This document shows, in pieces, positions 9,709-19,478 of a stretch of 64,000 bases of DNA. The position numbers were made by a program, and so were the translations under genes. Within the stretch, counting starts at the first letter, position 1; every line of letters starts with the position of its first letter. The DNA lies in assembly GCA_001556025.1 (NCBI GenBank), contig LSIB01000190.1, positions 169,001 through 233,000 on the forward strand, read 5' to 3'. Under the pieces are notes generated by a model, which was not told where the DNA came from, did no database searches, and saw only the letters and a program-made list of their open reading frames with translations. Source of the stretch: Rhizobiales bacterium CCH3-A5. Lineage in GTDB: Bacteria > Pseudomonadota > Alphaproteobacteria > Rhizobiales > Beijerinckiaceae.

Positions 9709-12700
9709 AGCCGGGCTGGATCGTCCCCGAACTGACGAAGCAGCGCCAGGCGCAGGCCTCGGAGCCGCGTCTCAGCGCCTGGGTCTCGGCCAATGCCGGC
9801 TCGGGCAAGACCTATGTGCTGGTCAACCGGGTGCTCAGGTTGTTGCTGGACGACGTCGCGCCCGGCCGCCTGCTCTGCATCACCTACACCAAGGCCGCCG
9901 CCGCCAACATGGCCAACCGCCTGTTCCGCGAGCTCTCGGCCTGGGCGACGCTGCCGGAGGAGGCGCTGCGCAAGGCGCTGGCCGCCCTGACCGGTCGGTC
10001 ACCCTCGGCCGACGATCTCGCTTCGGCGCGCCGCCTCTTCGCGCAGGCTTTGGAGACGCCGGGCGGGTTGAGGATCGAGACGATCCACGCCTTCTGCACC
10101 CGGGTTCTGCAGGCCGCGCCCTTCGAGGCCAACGTACCGCCGCGCTTCGAGGTCGCAGACGATCTGGCGCAAGGCGAGATGCTGCGCATCGCGCGCCGGG
10201 AACTGCTGGCGCAGGTCGCGGCCGATCCGGCAGGCGAACTGGCGGGCGCGCTCGATCTGCTCGCCCGGCACGCGGCGCAGGATACGTTCGACGGCATGAT
10301 TCAAGAGGCGCTGCGCCAGCGCGCCGTGTTCAGCGACGCCGATGGCCGCGCCCGCGACGCCAGAGAGATGCGCGCCGGGATGGCGGCGTTCCTCGGCATC
10401 GCGCCGGGGTTGACGCCCGAAGCCGTGACGGCGGATTTCCGCTCCGATCTGGGACGGATCGGCGGGTTGGACAGCCTGATCGCCGCGCTCGACGCCGGCA
10501 GCCAGACGCGCCGGACTCTCGCGGCAACGCTGCGCAGCCTGCTGGCCGGGCTCGACGATGGCGACCCGGTCGCCCAGTGCCGCAGCGGCTTCATCACCGA
10601 AAAGGGCACGGTCAACGCCAATGTCAGGGGCACGAAAGGCTCGGTGCTTCCCGACGATCTGCTGGCGGTGCTGGAAGAGCTTGCCGCCGTGGTGCTGGCC
10701 GCCTCCGACCGGCTCGCCGCCATCGCCATCCGTGACCGCAGCCATGCGCTGGCGCTGCTGGTGACGCGGATGCTCGCCTCGTACCGCGGCCAGAAAAGCC
10801 AGCGCTCGCTGCTCGACTATGACGACCTCATCGCCAAGACGCGCGCGCTCCTGTCGCGGGTCGAAGCGGCCTGGGTGCTCTACAAGCTCGACGCCGGCAT
10901 CGACCACATCCTGCTCGACGAGGCGCAGGACACCAGCGACGCGCAATGGTCGATTCTGGGCGCGCTCGCCGCCGAATTCACCAGCGCGCAGAAGGTGCTG
11001 GCGGCCAGCGGCAAGCCGCGCACGCTGTTCGTCGTCGGCGACGAGAAGCAGTCGATCTACGGGTTTCAGGGCGCGGCGCCCGCCGCCTTCGCCGAGGAAA
11101 GGCGGCGGCTTGGCAATGCGATTCGGGATGCCGACGGGACATTCGAGGCTGTCAGCCTCAACACCTCCTTCCGCTCGGCCCCCGACATCATGGCGGCGGT
11201 CGATGCCGTCTTCGCCGTGCCGGAGCATGCGCGCGGGCTGGTCTTCGACGGCGCGGCCACGCCTGAGCCGCACGACACGGTGCGCCGGGCCGATAGCGGC
11301 TGCGTCGATCTCTGGCCGCTCGCCGTCGACGACGCGCGCGAGCCGCCCGACGCCTGGACCGCGCCGGTGGACGCCACCGAAAGACGCAGCGCGGTCGCCA
11401 AGCTCGCAACGCGGATCGCGGCCGTGCTGGCGCGCTGGAAGAACGCCGGCCGAGACGACCGCGGCCAGCCCTTCGCGCCCGGCGATGTGATGATCCTGCT
11501 GCGCAATCGCGGCGCGCTGTTCGAGCAAATCGTCAAGGCGCTGAAGGATGCCGGCGTCCCCGTCACCGGCCGTGACCGGCTCTCGCTTGCGGATCATCCC
11601 GCGGTCGAGGATCTGGTGGCGCTGGGGCAGGCGCTTCTGTTGCCCGACGACGACCTGACGCTCGCCATCGCGCTGAAGACGCCGCTGATCGGCCTGAACG
11701 ACGACGATCTGCTGCGACTCGCGCCGGAGCGGCCGGGTTCGCTGAGCGAGGCGCTGCGGCAGGCCGGCGAAAGCGAGCCACGCTATGCCGCCATCGCGGA
11801 CAGACTGACGGAACTGGCGGCGGAGGCGGCGCGCTGCGGGCCGTTCCGCTTCTTCGCCGATCTGCTGGGTCCGGGCGGCGGCCGCAATCTGGCGCTGGCC
11901 CGGCTTGGGGCCGAAGCCGGCGACGCGCTCGACGCTTTCCTCAACGCCGCGCTCGACCATGAGCGCAGATATGGTCCGTCGCTGTCGGCCTTCCTGCGCC
12001 ATATCGAAGGCACGGCGGCGGATGTGAAGCGCGATCTCTCGTCAAGCGCCGGCGAGGTCCGCGTCATGACCGTCCACGGCGCCAAGGGGCTGGAGGCGAG
12101 GATCGTGATCCTCGCCGATCTCGCGCCCCGGCCGGGCGCCAGGCGCCTGCCGAAGCTGCTGGTGGTCAAACCGCCGCGTGGCGGGCTCGCGCCGCTCTGG
12201 ATGCCGTCTGCCGCCGAGGATGCCGACGCGACCGCCGCAGCGAAGGCCGATGTGATCGCGGCGATGGTCGAGGAACATCACCGCCTGCTTTATGTCGCGA
12301 TGACCCGCGCCGAGGACCGGCTGATCGTCTGCGCGGCGCAGGCGAAGGGCGAGGCCCCCGAGGGCTCATGGTATCAGATGGTCGAGGCCGGGCTGACGGC
12401 CTCGGCTCCCGGCCTGCAATCCGTGCCGGCACCGGATGGAGATGGCGAAATCGCGCGCTTCATGGTCTCGCCGCCGGGACGTGCGGAGGAACCCGACGAT
12501 GCACCCGCCGCACTGACGCGTCCCGCACCCGATTGGCTTTACAGGCCCGCCCCCCATGAAGCTGAACCGGCCCCTCCGCTGAAACCCTCCAGCGCGCTCT
12601 CGGCGGCCGATGCCGAGGCGCGCCCGAACGACGGGCCGTTTCTCGCGGAAGCCGCCGCCGCCGGCCGTCTGGCGCATCTGCTGTTGCAGGTGCTGCCGGA

Positions 12701-13169
12701 CGTCGCGCCCGGCCGCCGCGCCGACGTCGCCCGCTCGCTCGCATCCGCGCGCGGCAAGGCGGTGAGCGCGGAGCGGAGGGAGCGCATCGTCGCCGACGCG
12801 CTCGGCCTGGTGGCGCAGCCCGCGCTGGCGGCTCTGTTCGCGGAAGGCTCGCTCGCCGAAGCGCCGCTGGCCGGCGAGATCGTGCTGCCGAACGGCCGGC
12901 GTCGCGCCGTCTCGGGTCAGATCGACCGGCTCGCGGTCGCAGGCGACACGGTGCTGATCGCCGATTTCAAGACGGCGGCGCGCCCGCCGGCCAGCGCCGC
13001 CGACATCCCCCCGGCGACACTTGCCCAGCTCGCCGCCTATCGCGCGTTGGTCGGCGCGATCTATCCCGGCAAGACGGTCCGGGCGCTGGCGATCTACACC
13101 GCGACGCTCGCCTGTCTGGAGCCTGACCCGGTCACGCTCGACACAGCGCTTGCAGCCATGGCGGGTTAG
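9705..13169 (+). CDS. addA: AddA, UvrD/Rep-type helicase and nuclease subunit
   Basis: ATP-dependent 3'-5' helicase and nuclease of the AddAB recombination-repair complex, 1154 aa. Walker A ANAGSGKTYV (Lys35), early motif CITYTKAAAANM, Walker B LLDEAQDTSD (Asp405/Glu406), motif III GDEKQSIYGFQGA, and motif VI LLYVAMTRAEDRLIV are all present. The C-terminal RecB-like nuclease has GQIDRLA (Asp1074) and IADFKTA (Asp1087, Lys1089). Start is GTG 9705, overlapping the addB stop. The length matches alphaproteobacterial AddA (~1150 aa). No Chi recognition can be read from sequence alone. Confidence 0.96.
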   Translation: MKPGWIVPELTKQRQAQASEPRLSAWVSANAGSGKTYVLVNRVLRLLLDDVAPGRLLCITYTKAAAANMANRLFRELSAWATLPEEALRKALAALTGRSPSADDLASARRLFAQALETPGGLRIETIHAFCTRVLQAAPFEANVPPRFEVADDLAQGEMLRIARRELLAQVAADPAGELAGALDLLARHAAQDTFDGMIQEALRQRAVFSDADGRARDAREMRAGMAAFLGIAPGLTPEAVTADFRSDLGRIGGLDSLIAALDAGSQTRRTLAATLRSLLAGLDDGDPVAQCRSGFITEKGTVNANVRGTKGSVLPDDLLAVLEELAAVVLAASDRLAAIAIRDRSHALALLVTRMLASYRGQKSQRSLLDYDDLIAKTRALLSRVEAAWVLYKLDAGIDHILLDEAQDTSDAQWSILGALAAEFTSAQKVLAASGKPRTLFVVGDEKQSIYGFQGAAPAAFAEERRRLGNAIRDADGTFEAVSLNTSFRSAPDIMAAVDAVFAVPEHARGLVFDGAATPEPHDTVRRADSGCVDLWPLAVDDAREPPDAWTAPVDATERRSAVAKLATRIAAVLARWKNAGRDDRGQPFAPGDVMILLRNRGALFEQIVKALKDAGVPVTGRDRLSLADHPAVEDLVALGQALLLPDDDLTLAIALKTPLIGLNDDDLLRLAPERPGSLSEALRQAGESEPRYAAIADRLTELAAEAARCGPFRFFADLLGPGGGRNLALARLGAEAGDALDAFLNAALDHERRYGPSLSAFLRHIEGTAADVKRDLSSSAGEVRVMTVHGAKGLEARIVILADLAPRPGARRLPKLLVVKPPRGGLAPLWMPSAAEDADATAAAKADVIAAMVEEHHRLLYVAMTRAEDRLIVCAAQAKGEAPEGSWYQMVEAGLTASAPGLQSVPAPDGDGEIARFMVSPPGRAEEPDDAPAALTRPAPDWLYRPAPHEAEPAPPLKPSSALSAADAEARPNDGPFLAEAAAAGRLAHLLLQVLPDVAPGRRADVARSLASARGKAVSAERRERIVADALGLVAQPALAALFAEGSLAEAPLAGEIVLPNGRRRAVSGQIDRLAVAGDTVLIADFKTAARPPASAADIPPATLAQLAAYRALVGAIYPGKTVRALAIYTATLACLEPDPVTLDTALAAMAG

Positions 13170-13274
13170 CCGTGCAAGGATGTGCGGACGGCGCGCCTTG
13201 ACCCCCGCCATGCCCGTTCATAGGTTCGGGATCGAAGGCGGCGCGGCCGCTATCCCATTGAAAGGCTGCAGGCC

Positions 13275-13595
13275 ATGGCGACGAGCAAAGTGACGGATGC
13301 GAGCTTCGAGGCCGACGTCCTCAAATCGGCGGAGCCGGTCGTGGTCGATTTCTGGGCCGAATGGTGCGGCCCCTGCCGCATGATCGGCCCGGCGCTCGAG
13401 GAGATCGCCGGCGAAATGGACGGCAAGGTCAAGATCGTGAAGATGAACGTCGATGAGAACCAGGCGATCCCCGCCCAGTTCGGCATCCGCTCGATCCCGA
13501 CGCTGATGCTGTTCAAGGACGGCAAGCTCGCCTCGCAGAAGGTCGGCGCGGCCCCCAAGAGCGATCTCTCGCGCTGGATTGCCGGCGCGGTCTGA
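13275..13595 (+). CDS. trxA: Thioredoxin
   Basis: Cytoplasmic thiol-disulfide oxidoreductase of 106 aa, the standard TrxA length. Active site AEWCGPCRM with Cys31 and Cys34; the cis-Pro motif follows in [10 protein letters not shown]. There is no signal peptide. ATG 13275 is preceded by GAAAGG at a suitable distance. It follows addA after 105 bp, an arrangement common in rhizobia, and is closed by a strong terminator, so it is the last gene of the divL-to-trxA cluster. Confidence 0.96.
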   Translation: MATSKVTDASFEADVLKSAEPVVVDFWAEWCGPCRMIGPALEEIAGEMDGKVKIVKMNVDENQAIPAQFGIRSIPTLMLFKDGKLASQKVGAAPKSDLSRWIAGAV

Positions 13596-13626
13596 GCCGC
13601 CGGCGACATCGGACTGTTTCGATCGA

Positions 13627-13654
13627 CCCCGCGCTTCGCTGGCGCGGGGTTTTT
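13627..13654 (+). terminator. Rho-independent terminator of trxA
   Basis: Perfect 8 bp stem CCCCGCGC / GCGCGGGG with a 7 nt loop (TTCGCTG), followed by TTTTT. Confidence 0.9.
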
Positions 13655-13686
13655 CGTTGTCGGCCGGCCACGCGGCCGGCTGAGGC

Positions 13687-13701
13687 TTAACCGCCCCTTA
13701 A
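13687..13701. promoter_or_regulatory. CtrA box (TTAA-N7-TTAA)
   Basis: Exact match to the core CtrA site: TTAA, seven bases CCGCCCC, TTAA; the left half is the preferred TTAACC. It is centred about 85 bp before the ATG of the class A penicillin-binding protein gene and lies after the trxA terminator. TTAA is rare in this GC-rich DNA, and I find no other full match in the intergenic regions inspected. Regulation by CtrA is an inference. Confidence 0.6.
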
Positions 13702-13778
13702 AAGCGCCATGTTTCACTCCTGTCTGACGAGAAGGCGGGTTTGCCGGCAACACGGCGACAGGGCTCGAACGGGACAGA

Positions 13779-15932
13779 ATGAACGACCGGGCAAGACGCG
13801 GCGAACGGCGCGAGCCGTCCTTCGAGCGGGCGCGGACTGACAGCCGCGACGATGGCGACTTTCGCCTGTCCGCCGAGGACCGGCCGGGGCGCGGCTATCG
13901 CGCGCCGTCGCGTCAGGACGAGCGCCGCGATCCGCCCCGCCGCGACAAGCGTGGCGGTTCTGGTGGTGGCGGTCGCAGGCGCGGCCGCAAGGGCCGTTCT
14001 CTGCTCGGCGGGCTGTTCTACTGGACGATGGTGCTCGGCCTCTGGTGCGCCATCGGGCTCGGCGGGCTCGTTGCCTATCACGCCGCGCAATTGCCGCCGA
14101 TCAACCAGCTTACCGTGCCCAAGCGGCCGCCCAACATCGCGATCCTGGCTGCCGACGGCACGCTGCTCGCCAATCGCGGCGAGACCGGCGGGCGCACCAT
14201 CACGATCGGCGAGGTGCCGCCCTATTTGCCAAAGGCGTTCGTGGCGATCGAGGACCGGCGATTCTATCAGCATTTCGGCATCGACCCGGTCGGTCTCACG
14301 CGCGCCATGGTCAACAACCTGCGGCGCAGCGGCGGCGTGCAGGGCGGCTCGACCCTGACCCAGCAGCTCGCCAAGAATCTGTTCCTGACGCAGGAGCGCA
14401 CGGCGGCGCGAAAAATCCAGGAGGCGATCCTGGCGCTCTGGCTGGAGCGGACCTATTCCAAGGACCAGATCCTCGAACTCTATCTCAACCGGGTCTATTT
14501 CGGCTCGGGCGCCTATGGCGTCGAGGCGGCCGCCCAGCGCTATTTCAACAAATCGGCGCGCTCGGTGACGATCGCCGAGGCCGCGATGTTGGCCGGTCTC
14601 GTGCAGGCTCCCTCGCGCCTCGCGCCCAACCGCAATCCCGAGGCGGCGGAAAAACGCGCCCAGCTCGTCATCGCCGCAATGGCGGAGCAGGGCTTCGTCT
14701 CGCAGGCCTCGGCCAAGACGGCGCTGGTCGCGCCGGCGGAAGCCGCCGAGCGCATCGGCGCGGGCTCGGTGAACTACGCCGCCGATTACGTCATGGACGT
14801 GCTCGACGATTTCATCGGCGCGGTCGAGGGCGACGTCACCGTGCTGACGACGATCGACCCCAAGCTGCAGGCGCTGGCAGAGACGACCCTGGTCGAGGCG
14901 CTGGTCGCGCAAGGGTCCAAGCTCAACGCCGGCCAGGGCGCGGTCGTCTCGATGGCGCCCGATGGAGCGCTGCGCGCGCTGATCGGCGGCCGCGATTACA
15001 CCAAGAGCCAGTTCAACCGCGCCACAGCAGCCAAGCGCCAGCCGGGCTCGGCCTTCAAGCCCTTCGTCTATCTCGCGGCACTGGAGCAGGGCCTGACGCC
15101 CGACACGATCCGCGACGATTCGCTCGTCACCATCAAGGGCTGGACGCCGGAGAACAACTCCCGGACCTATCGCGGCCCGGTGACGCTGCAGACCGCCTTC
15201 GCCCATTCGCTGAACACCATCGCGGTCAAGCTCAACCAGGAGGTAACGCCGCGCGAGAGCGTGCGCACCGCCCAGCGGCTCGGCATCTCGTCGGCGCTGC
15301 AGGCCAACCCCTCGCTGGCGCTGGGCACCTCCGAGGTGACGCCGATCGAGCTGACGACGGCCTACGCCACCTTCGCCAATGGCGGGCAGGGCGTGCTGCC
15401 CTATGTCATCCGCGAGGTGAAATCGACCGCCGGCAAGGTGATCTACGCCCGCAAGGGCTCCGGCTTCGGCGCGGTCGTCCAGCCGCAGACGCTGTCGATG
15501 ATGAACACCATGTTCCACGAGGTCATGACCAGCGGCACCGGCAGCAAGGTCAACCTGCCGGGCTGGGAGGTCGGCGGCAAATCGGGCACGACGCAGGATT
15601 TCCGCGACGCCTGGTTCGTCGGCTTCACCGCGCGGCTGGTGACGGCTGTCTGGCTCGGCAATGACGACAACAGCCAGATGAAGCGCGTCTTCGGCTCAGG
15701 CCTGCCGGCCGAGATCTGGGGCAAATACATGCGTGCGGCCCATGTCGGCGCGCAGCCTGCACCCTTGCCGGGGGGCTTGTGGCGCAGCGGCCCGCGTTCG
15801 ATCTTCGACAATGGCGCGCCGGTCGCGAGCGCAAGGCCGCCCGCCAATACGCAGACGGCCGACACCGACCGCGCCTGGGTGCCGCCGCCGCCGCAGGAGA
15901 AGAACCTGCTCGAGCGGTTGTTCGGCGGATAG
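13779..15932 (+). CDS. Bifunctional class A penicillin-binding protein (PBP1A family)
   Basis: Inner-membrane peptidoglycan synthase of 717 aa, polymerising lipid II and cross-linking stem peptides in the periplasm. Residues 1-75 are a basic, Arg/Gly-rich cytoplasmic tail, ~76-98 a membrane anchor, ~130-310 the GT51 glycosyltransferase (AIEDRRFYQHFG with catalytic Glu158; GGSTLTQQLAKN), and ~390-650 the transpeptidase (Ser424-x-x-Lys427 in PGSAFKPF; SLN in AHSLNTIAV; KSGT with Lys601). The C-terminus is Pro-rich. A CtrA box lies upstream. It is convergent with the exporter gene 9 bp away. Which paralogue (mrcA, pbpC or other) cannot be decided from sequence alone. Confidence 0.93.
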   Translation: MNDRARRGERREPSFERARTDSRDDGDFRLSAEDRPGRGYRAPSRQDERRDPPRRDKRGGSGGGGRRRGRKGRSLLGGLFYWTMVLGLWCAIGLGGLVAYHAAQLPPINQLTVPKRPPNIAILAADGTLLANRGETGGRTITIGEVPPYLPKAFVAIEDRRFYQHFGIDPVGLTRAMVNNLRRSGGVQGGSTLTQQLAKNLFLTQERTAARKIQEAILALWLERTYSKDQILELYLNRVYFGSGAYGVEAAAQRYFNKSARSVTIAEAAMLAGLVQAPSRLAPNRNPEAAEKRAQLVIAAMAEQGFVSQASAKTALVAPAEAAERIGAGSVNYAADYVMDVLDDFIGAVEGDVTVLTTIDPKLQALAETTLVEALVAQGSKLNAGQGAVVSMAPDGALRALIGGRDYTKSQFNRATAAKRQPGSAFKPFVYLAALEQGLTPDTIRDDSLVTIKGWTPENNSRTYRGPVTLQTAFAHSLNTIAVKLNQEVTPRESVRTAQRLGISSALQANPSLALGTSEVTPIELTTAYATFANGGQGVLPYVIREVKSTAGKVIYARKGSGFGAVVQPQTLSMMNTMFHEVMTSGTGSKVNLPGWEVGGKSGTTQDFRDAWFVGFTARLVTAVWLGNDDNSQMKRVFGSGLPAEIWGKYMRAAHVGAQPAPLPGGLWRSGPRSIFDNGAPVASARPPANTQTADTDRAWVPPPPQEKNLLERLFGG

Positions 15933-15941
15933 CCTCGGCGA

Positions 15942-17138
15942 CTACGTCTTCGCCGCCCGGATGCCGGCGCTCAGGTGGAAGATCGCAAAGGCCGCGACGC
16001 CGAGCGCCGACATCACCAGCGGCATCGGCAGCGCGGACGCGCCGAGCAGCCGGCCGACCAGCAGCCCGGCGCAGGCCGAGAGCAACATTTGGCACAGGCC
16101 GTTGAAGGACGACGCCGCGCCGGCGCGCTCGGGGAACGGCATCATCGCCGAGGCCTGCGCCTGCGGCATGGTCAGCCCGACGCCGCAGGCATAGAGCGCC
16201 ATCGGCACCGTGACGCCGAGATGCCCGCCGAAGCCGGTCGCGACGCAGGCGAGCATGATCAGCCCGCCGCCGGCGAGGCAGGCGACGCCGAGGCCGATGA
16301 CGCCGTCCATGCCGCGCCGTCCGACCAGACGCTGAGCGATGACCGTCCCCGCGATGAAGCCCAGCACGCCGAAGCTGAAGGACATCCCGTAGGCGACCGG
16401 CGACAGCCCGTGGATGCCGATCAGCACGAAGGACGAGCCGGAGATGAAGGCGAAGAGCCCGGCATAGGCCAGCCCAGTCAGCGAAACATAGACGCGAAAA
16501 GCGCGGTTCTGCAGCAGCACACCGAAACCGCGGAAGATCGACAGGAACGAAAGCGGCTGGGCCGAGCGCGCGCGCAGGGTTTCGGGCATCACCGTCAGGA
16601 TCACGCCGACCAGCGCCAGCGCGAAGACGAGCGAGGCGAAGAAGGTCGAGCGCCAGCCGAAGGCGTCCTGCAGAACGCCGCCCAGCACGGGCGCGATCGC
16701 CGGGACCAGCCCCATGATCATGCCCATCCGGGCGAGTTCGCGCCCGGCGCGCGGGCCCTCATACAAATCGCGCACCATGGCGCGGCCGAGCACGATCGGC
16801 CCCGATGCGCCGAATGCCTGCAGCGCGCGGGCGCCCGTCAGCGCGCCGATCGAGGGCGCGAAGGCGCAGGCGAGCGTCGCCGCGACGAAGAGTCCCAATC
16901 CAACCAGCAGCACCGGCCTGCGGCCGACACGGTCCGAGATCGGCCCCCAGACGATTTGGCCGGCGGCAAAGCCGAACAGGAAGACCGACAGCGTCGCCTG
17001 CGCGCCGGCAACATTGCTGTCCATGACGCGCGCGATCTCGGGCAGCGACGGCAGGTAGAAATCGGTCGAGAGCGGGCCGAGCGCCGTCAGCATGGCGAGA
17101 ACGGCGGTCATCGCCAGCGTATCGGGGCGGAGTTTCAT
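15942..17138 (-). CDS. Bcr/CflA-family MFS drug efflux transporter
   Basis: Inner-membrane proton-driven exporter of 398 aa with 12 predicted membrane helices. The start TALGPLSTDFYLPSLPEIA is characteristic of the Bcr/CflA (DHA1) drug-resistance family, and the loop after helix 2, GPISDRVGRRPVLL, is the MFS motif A. The substrate is unknown; relatives export bicyclomycin, chloramphenicol or sulfonamides. It stands alone on the minus strand, converging on the PBP gene and 63 bp downstream of the metallopeptidase gene. Confidence 0.9.
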   Translation of the reverse strand: MKLRPDTLAMTAVLAMLTALGPLSTDFYLPSLPEIARVMDSNVAGAQATLSVFLFGFAAGQIVWGPISDRVGRRPVLLVGLGLFVAATLACAFAPSIGALTGARALQAFGASGPIVLGRAMVRDLYEGPRAGRELARMGMIMGLVPAIAPVLGGVLQDAFGWRSTFFASLVFALALVGVILTVMPETLRARSAQPLSFLSIFRGFGVLLQNRAFRVYVSLTGLAYAGLFAFISGSSFVLIGIHGLSPVAYGMSFSFGVLGFIAGTVIAQRLVGRRGMDGVIGLGVACLAGGGLIMLACVATGFGGHLGVTVPMALYACGVGLTMPQAQASAMMPFPERAGAASSFNGLCQMLLSACAGLLVGRLLGASALPMPLVMSALGVAAFAIFHLSAGIRAAKT

Positions 17139-17201
17139 CGGGGCGAGGTTCTCGCTCGGGTTGCGCGCCTGCTTAGGTCCCGCGGAACCGGGTGTCGAGC
17201 C

Positions 17202-17942
17202 TCACCCGAAGCCGTGCAGCCCCGCGCCATGGCGCTTCAGCCAGACCTCCGCTTCTTCCGTGCGCGGGCACAGCTTGTGCGTCAGCGCCCAGAAGCGGTG
17301 CGAATGGTTCATCTCCTTGAGATGGGCGACCTCGTGGGCCGCGAGATAGTCGAGCACGAGAGGCGGCGCCATGATTAGCCGCCACGAGAAATTGAGGTGG
17401 CCCTTCGACGAGCAGGAGCCCCAGCGGCTGGTCGTGTCGCGGATGGTGATTTTGCGCGCCGGGATGCCGAGCGCCGCAGTGTGGCGCGCGACGGCCGCCT
17501 CCAGATCGACCAGCGCCTGCTTGCGCAGAAAGTCCTGGATGCGGCGCGGCACATGCGCCGCCTCGCCGGCGACTGCGATGATCGCGGCCCCGTCACGGTC
17601 GGTTGTGGCATGCGTCACGCCGCGCACCCGCGACCAGTGGACGATCCGGTGCGGCTCGCCGCGCAGGGGGATGCTCTGCCCCGGCTCGAACGGAACCGAT
17701 TGCGGCCTCTTGGCGACGCGCGCCGCGATCCAGCCGCCGTGTTTCTCCGCAAAAATCCGGCCTGCGCCGAAATCGGCCCGCTCTGGCAAGGTGAGCGTGA
17801 TCTCGCCTGTCGCCTGCGAGACGCGCAGCGTCATCCGCCGCGCCGCCGCGCGCCGCTTGATCATGACGGGGTAGAGCATCCCGCCATGGGGCACCTCGAT
17901 CGCGTCGGGATCGGGCTTTCGCTTGAACAGGGAGAACCGCAT
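17202..17942 (-). CDS. M48-type (YgjP-like, COG1451) zinc metallopeptidase
   Basis: Predicted soluble zinc peptidase of 246 aa. The metal site HEVAH (His203, Glu204, His207) sits in YLAAHEVAHLKEMNHSHRFW, with the downstream NHSHRFW region also typical of the YgjP/SprT-like WLM group. The conserved DTTSRWGSCSSKGHLNFSW motif precedes it. The substrate is unknown; eukaryotic WLM relatives cut DNA-protein crosslinks, but that does not prove the role here. No signal peptide. It lies 42 bp downstream of phaZ on the same strand. Confidence 0.88.
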   Translation of the reverse strand: MRFSLFKRKPDPDAIEVPHGGMLYPVMIKRRAAARRMTLRVSQATGEITLTLPERADFGAGRIFAEKHGGWIAARVAKRPQSVPFEPGQSIPLRGEPHRIVHWSRVRGVTHATTDRDGAAIIAVAGEAAHVPRRIQDFLRKQALVDLEAAVARHTAALGIPARKITIRDTTSRWGSCSSKGHLNFSWRLIMAPPLVLDYLAAHEVAHLKEMNHSHRFWALTHKLCPRTEEAEVWLKRHGAGLHGFG

Positions 17943-17984
17943 CGCCTTGCGATGGTGCCGGATTCGCGAGGCGAGCGGAAGGCC

Positions 17985-19301
17985 TCAGCTCGCGATCTTC
18001 AGCGACTTGCGGGCCTCGGCCGCACTCTCCTCGCGGCGGCCCTTCGCGGCCTCCATGTCGAGGCTGACCATGAAGTCGGAAATACGCGGTGCGATCTCGG
18101 CGCGGAAGCGCGAGCCGTTGAAGACGCCGTAATGGCCGACCGCCTTCTGCATGTAGTGGACGCGCATGTGGTCCGGGATGTTGACGCAGAGGTCATGGGC
18201 GGCCTGGGTCTGGCCGACGCCGGAGATGTCGTCGTTCTCGCCCTCGACCGTCATCAGCGCGACCCGGCGGATCGCGCCGCAATCGACCGGCTTGTCGCGA
18301 TGCATCATCGTGCCCTTGGGCAGCGCATGTTCGACGAAGACGGTCTCGACGGTCTGGAGATAGAACTCCGCCGTCAAATCCATCACGGCGAGATATTCGT
18401 CATAGAAGTCGCGGTGCTTCTCGGCCGAATCGCCGTCGCCCCGGACGAGATGCTTGAACATGTCGTAATGGGCCGTGACATGGCGGTCGAGATTCATCGC
18501 CATGAAGCCCGAAAGCTGCAGGAAGCCGGGATAGACCTCTCGGAAATAGCCTTGATGCGGAAACGGCACCCGCGTGATGCAGTGGCGCTTGAACCAGTCG
18601 ATGCCGCGATCCTCCGCCAGCTTGTTGACCTCGGTCGGCGAGCGGCGCGTGTCGATCGGCCCGCCCATCAGCGTCATCGAGCGCGGCGCGCAGGGGTCGC
18701 CCTCGGCCTCCATCCGGGCGATCGCCGCCAGCACCGGCACGGAAGGCTGGCACACGGCCATGACATGGGTGTCGGGGCCGAGCATCTGCAGCATGCCGAT
18801 GACGTAGTCGATATAGTCGTCGAGATCGAAGCGGCCGGCGCTCATCGGCACGAGGCGGGCATCGACCCAGTCGGTAATGTAGACCTCATGGCCGGGCAGG
18901 AAGGCCTCGACCGTGCCGCGCAGCAGCGTCGCGTAGTGGCCAGACATCGGCGCAACCAGCAGCACTTTCGGCTGCGGCTTGCGCCTGCCTTGCGTCTTGC
19001 GGTCGAAATAGACCAGCTTGCAGAAGGGCCGTTCCCAGACGACGCGCTCCTCGACGGCGACCTTGACGCCGTTGATCGTCGTCTGCGGCAGATCGAAGGC
19101 CGGCTTTCCGTAACGCCGCGTCGTGCGCTCGAAAAGCTCGGCGGTCGCCGCCATGGTGCGGCCGAATGGCGTATAGGTCAGCGGATTGGCCGGGTTCTTG
19201 AAGGCGAGATGCAAGGCGTCGGAGAAGCCCCGTGCCGGGCCGACCATCATGTGAACCGCTTCATAGGCGTGATAGGCAAACGACATGGGAGCCCCATACA
19301 T
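17985..19301 (-). CDS. phaZ: Intracellular poly(3-hydroxybutyrate) depolymerase
   Basis: Mobilises stored PHB granules in the cytoplasm. The 438 aa protein carries the lipase-box variant AVCQPSVPV with Cys184 in place of Ser, the nucleophile position known in Ralstonia PhaZa1, and the flanking motif VYITDWVDAR. The N-terminal MYGAPMSFAYHAYEAVH is close to the family consensus, which fixes the start: ATG 19301 with GGGGGA about 10 bases upstream (ATG 19286 is also possible). An in-frame extension to 19388 is Cys-rich and unlike the family. It is divergent from regB across a 177 bp gap. No synthase or phasin genes are in the window. Confidence 0.93.
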   Translation of the reverse strand: MYGAPMSFAYHAYEAVHMMVGPARGFSDALHLAFKNPANPLTYTPFGRTMAATAELFERTTRRYGKPAFDLPQTTINGVKVAVEERVVWERPFCKLVYFDRKTQGRRKPQPKVLLVAPMSGHYATLLRGTVEAFLPGHEVYITDWVDARLVPMSAGRFDLDDYIDYVIGMLQMLGPDTHVMAVCQPSVPVLAAIARMEAEGDPCAPRSMTLMGGPIDTRRSPTEVNKLAEDRGIDWFKRHCITRVPFPHQGYFREVYPGFLQLSGFMAMNLDRHVTAHYDMFKHLVRGDGDSAEKHRDFYDEYLAVMDLTAEFYLQTVETVFVEHALPKGTMMHRDKPVDCGAIRRVALMTVEGENDDISGVGQTQAAHDLCVNIPDHMRVHYMQKAVGHYGVFNGSRFRAEIAPRISDFMVSLDMEAAKGRREESAAEARKSLKIAS

Positions 19302-19478
19302 GCGATCACTGTCCCCCGCTGCGCCGCTCACGATTGATGATGCGCCGCAGCAGGGAACGCACCGTAGATCGTCTTTGTTCTTATTCAATCCGGCTAAAGG
19401 CTAAGATTTCGCTGAGATGCCGATTTGCCACAGATTATTGCTTAGGAGTTTGTGCCGGCGTGGGCGAGGAGCGGCGGC

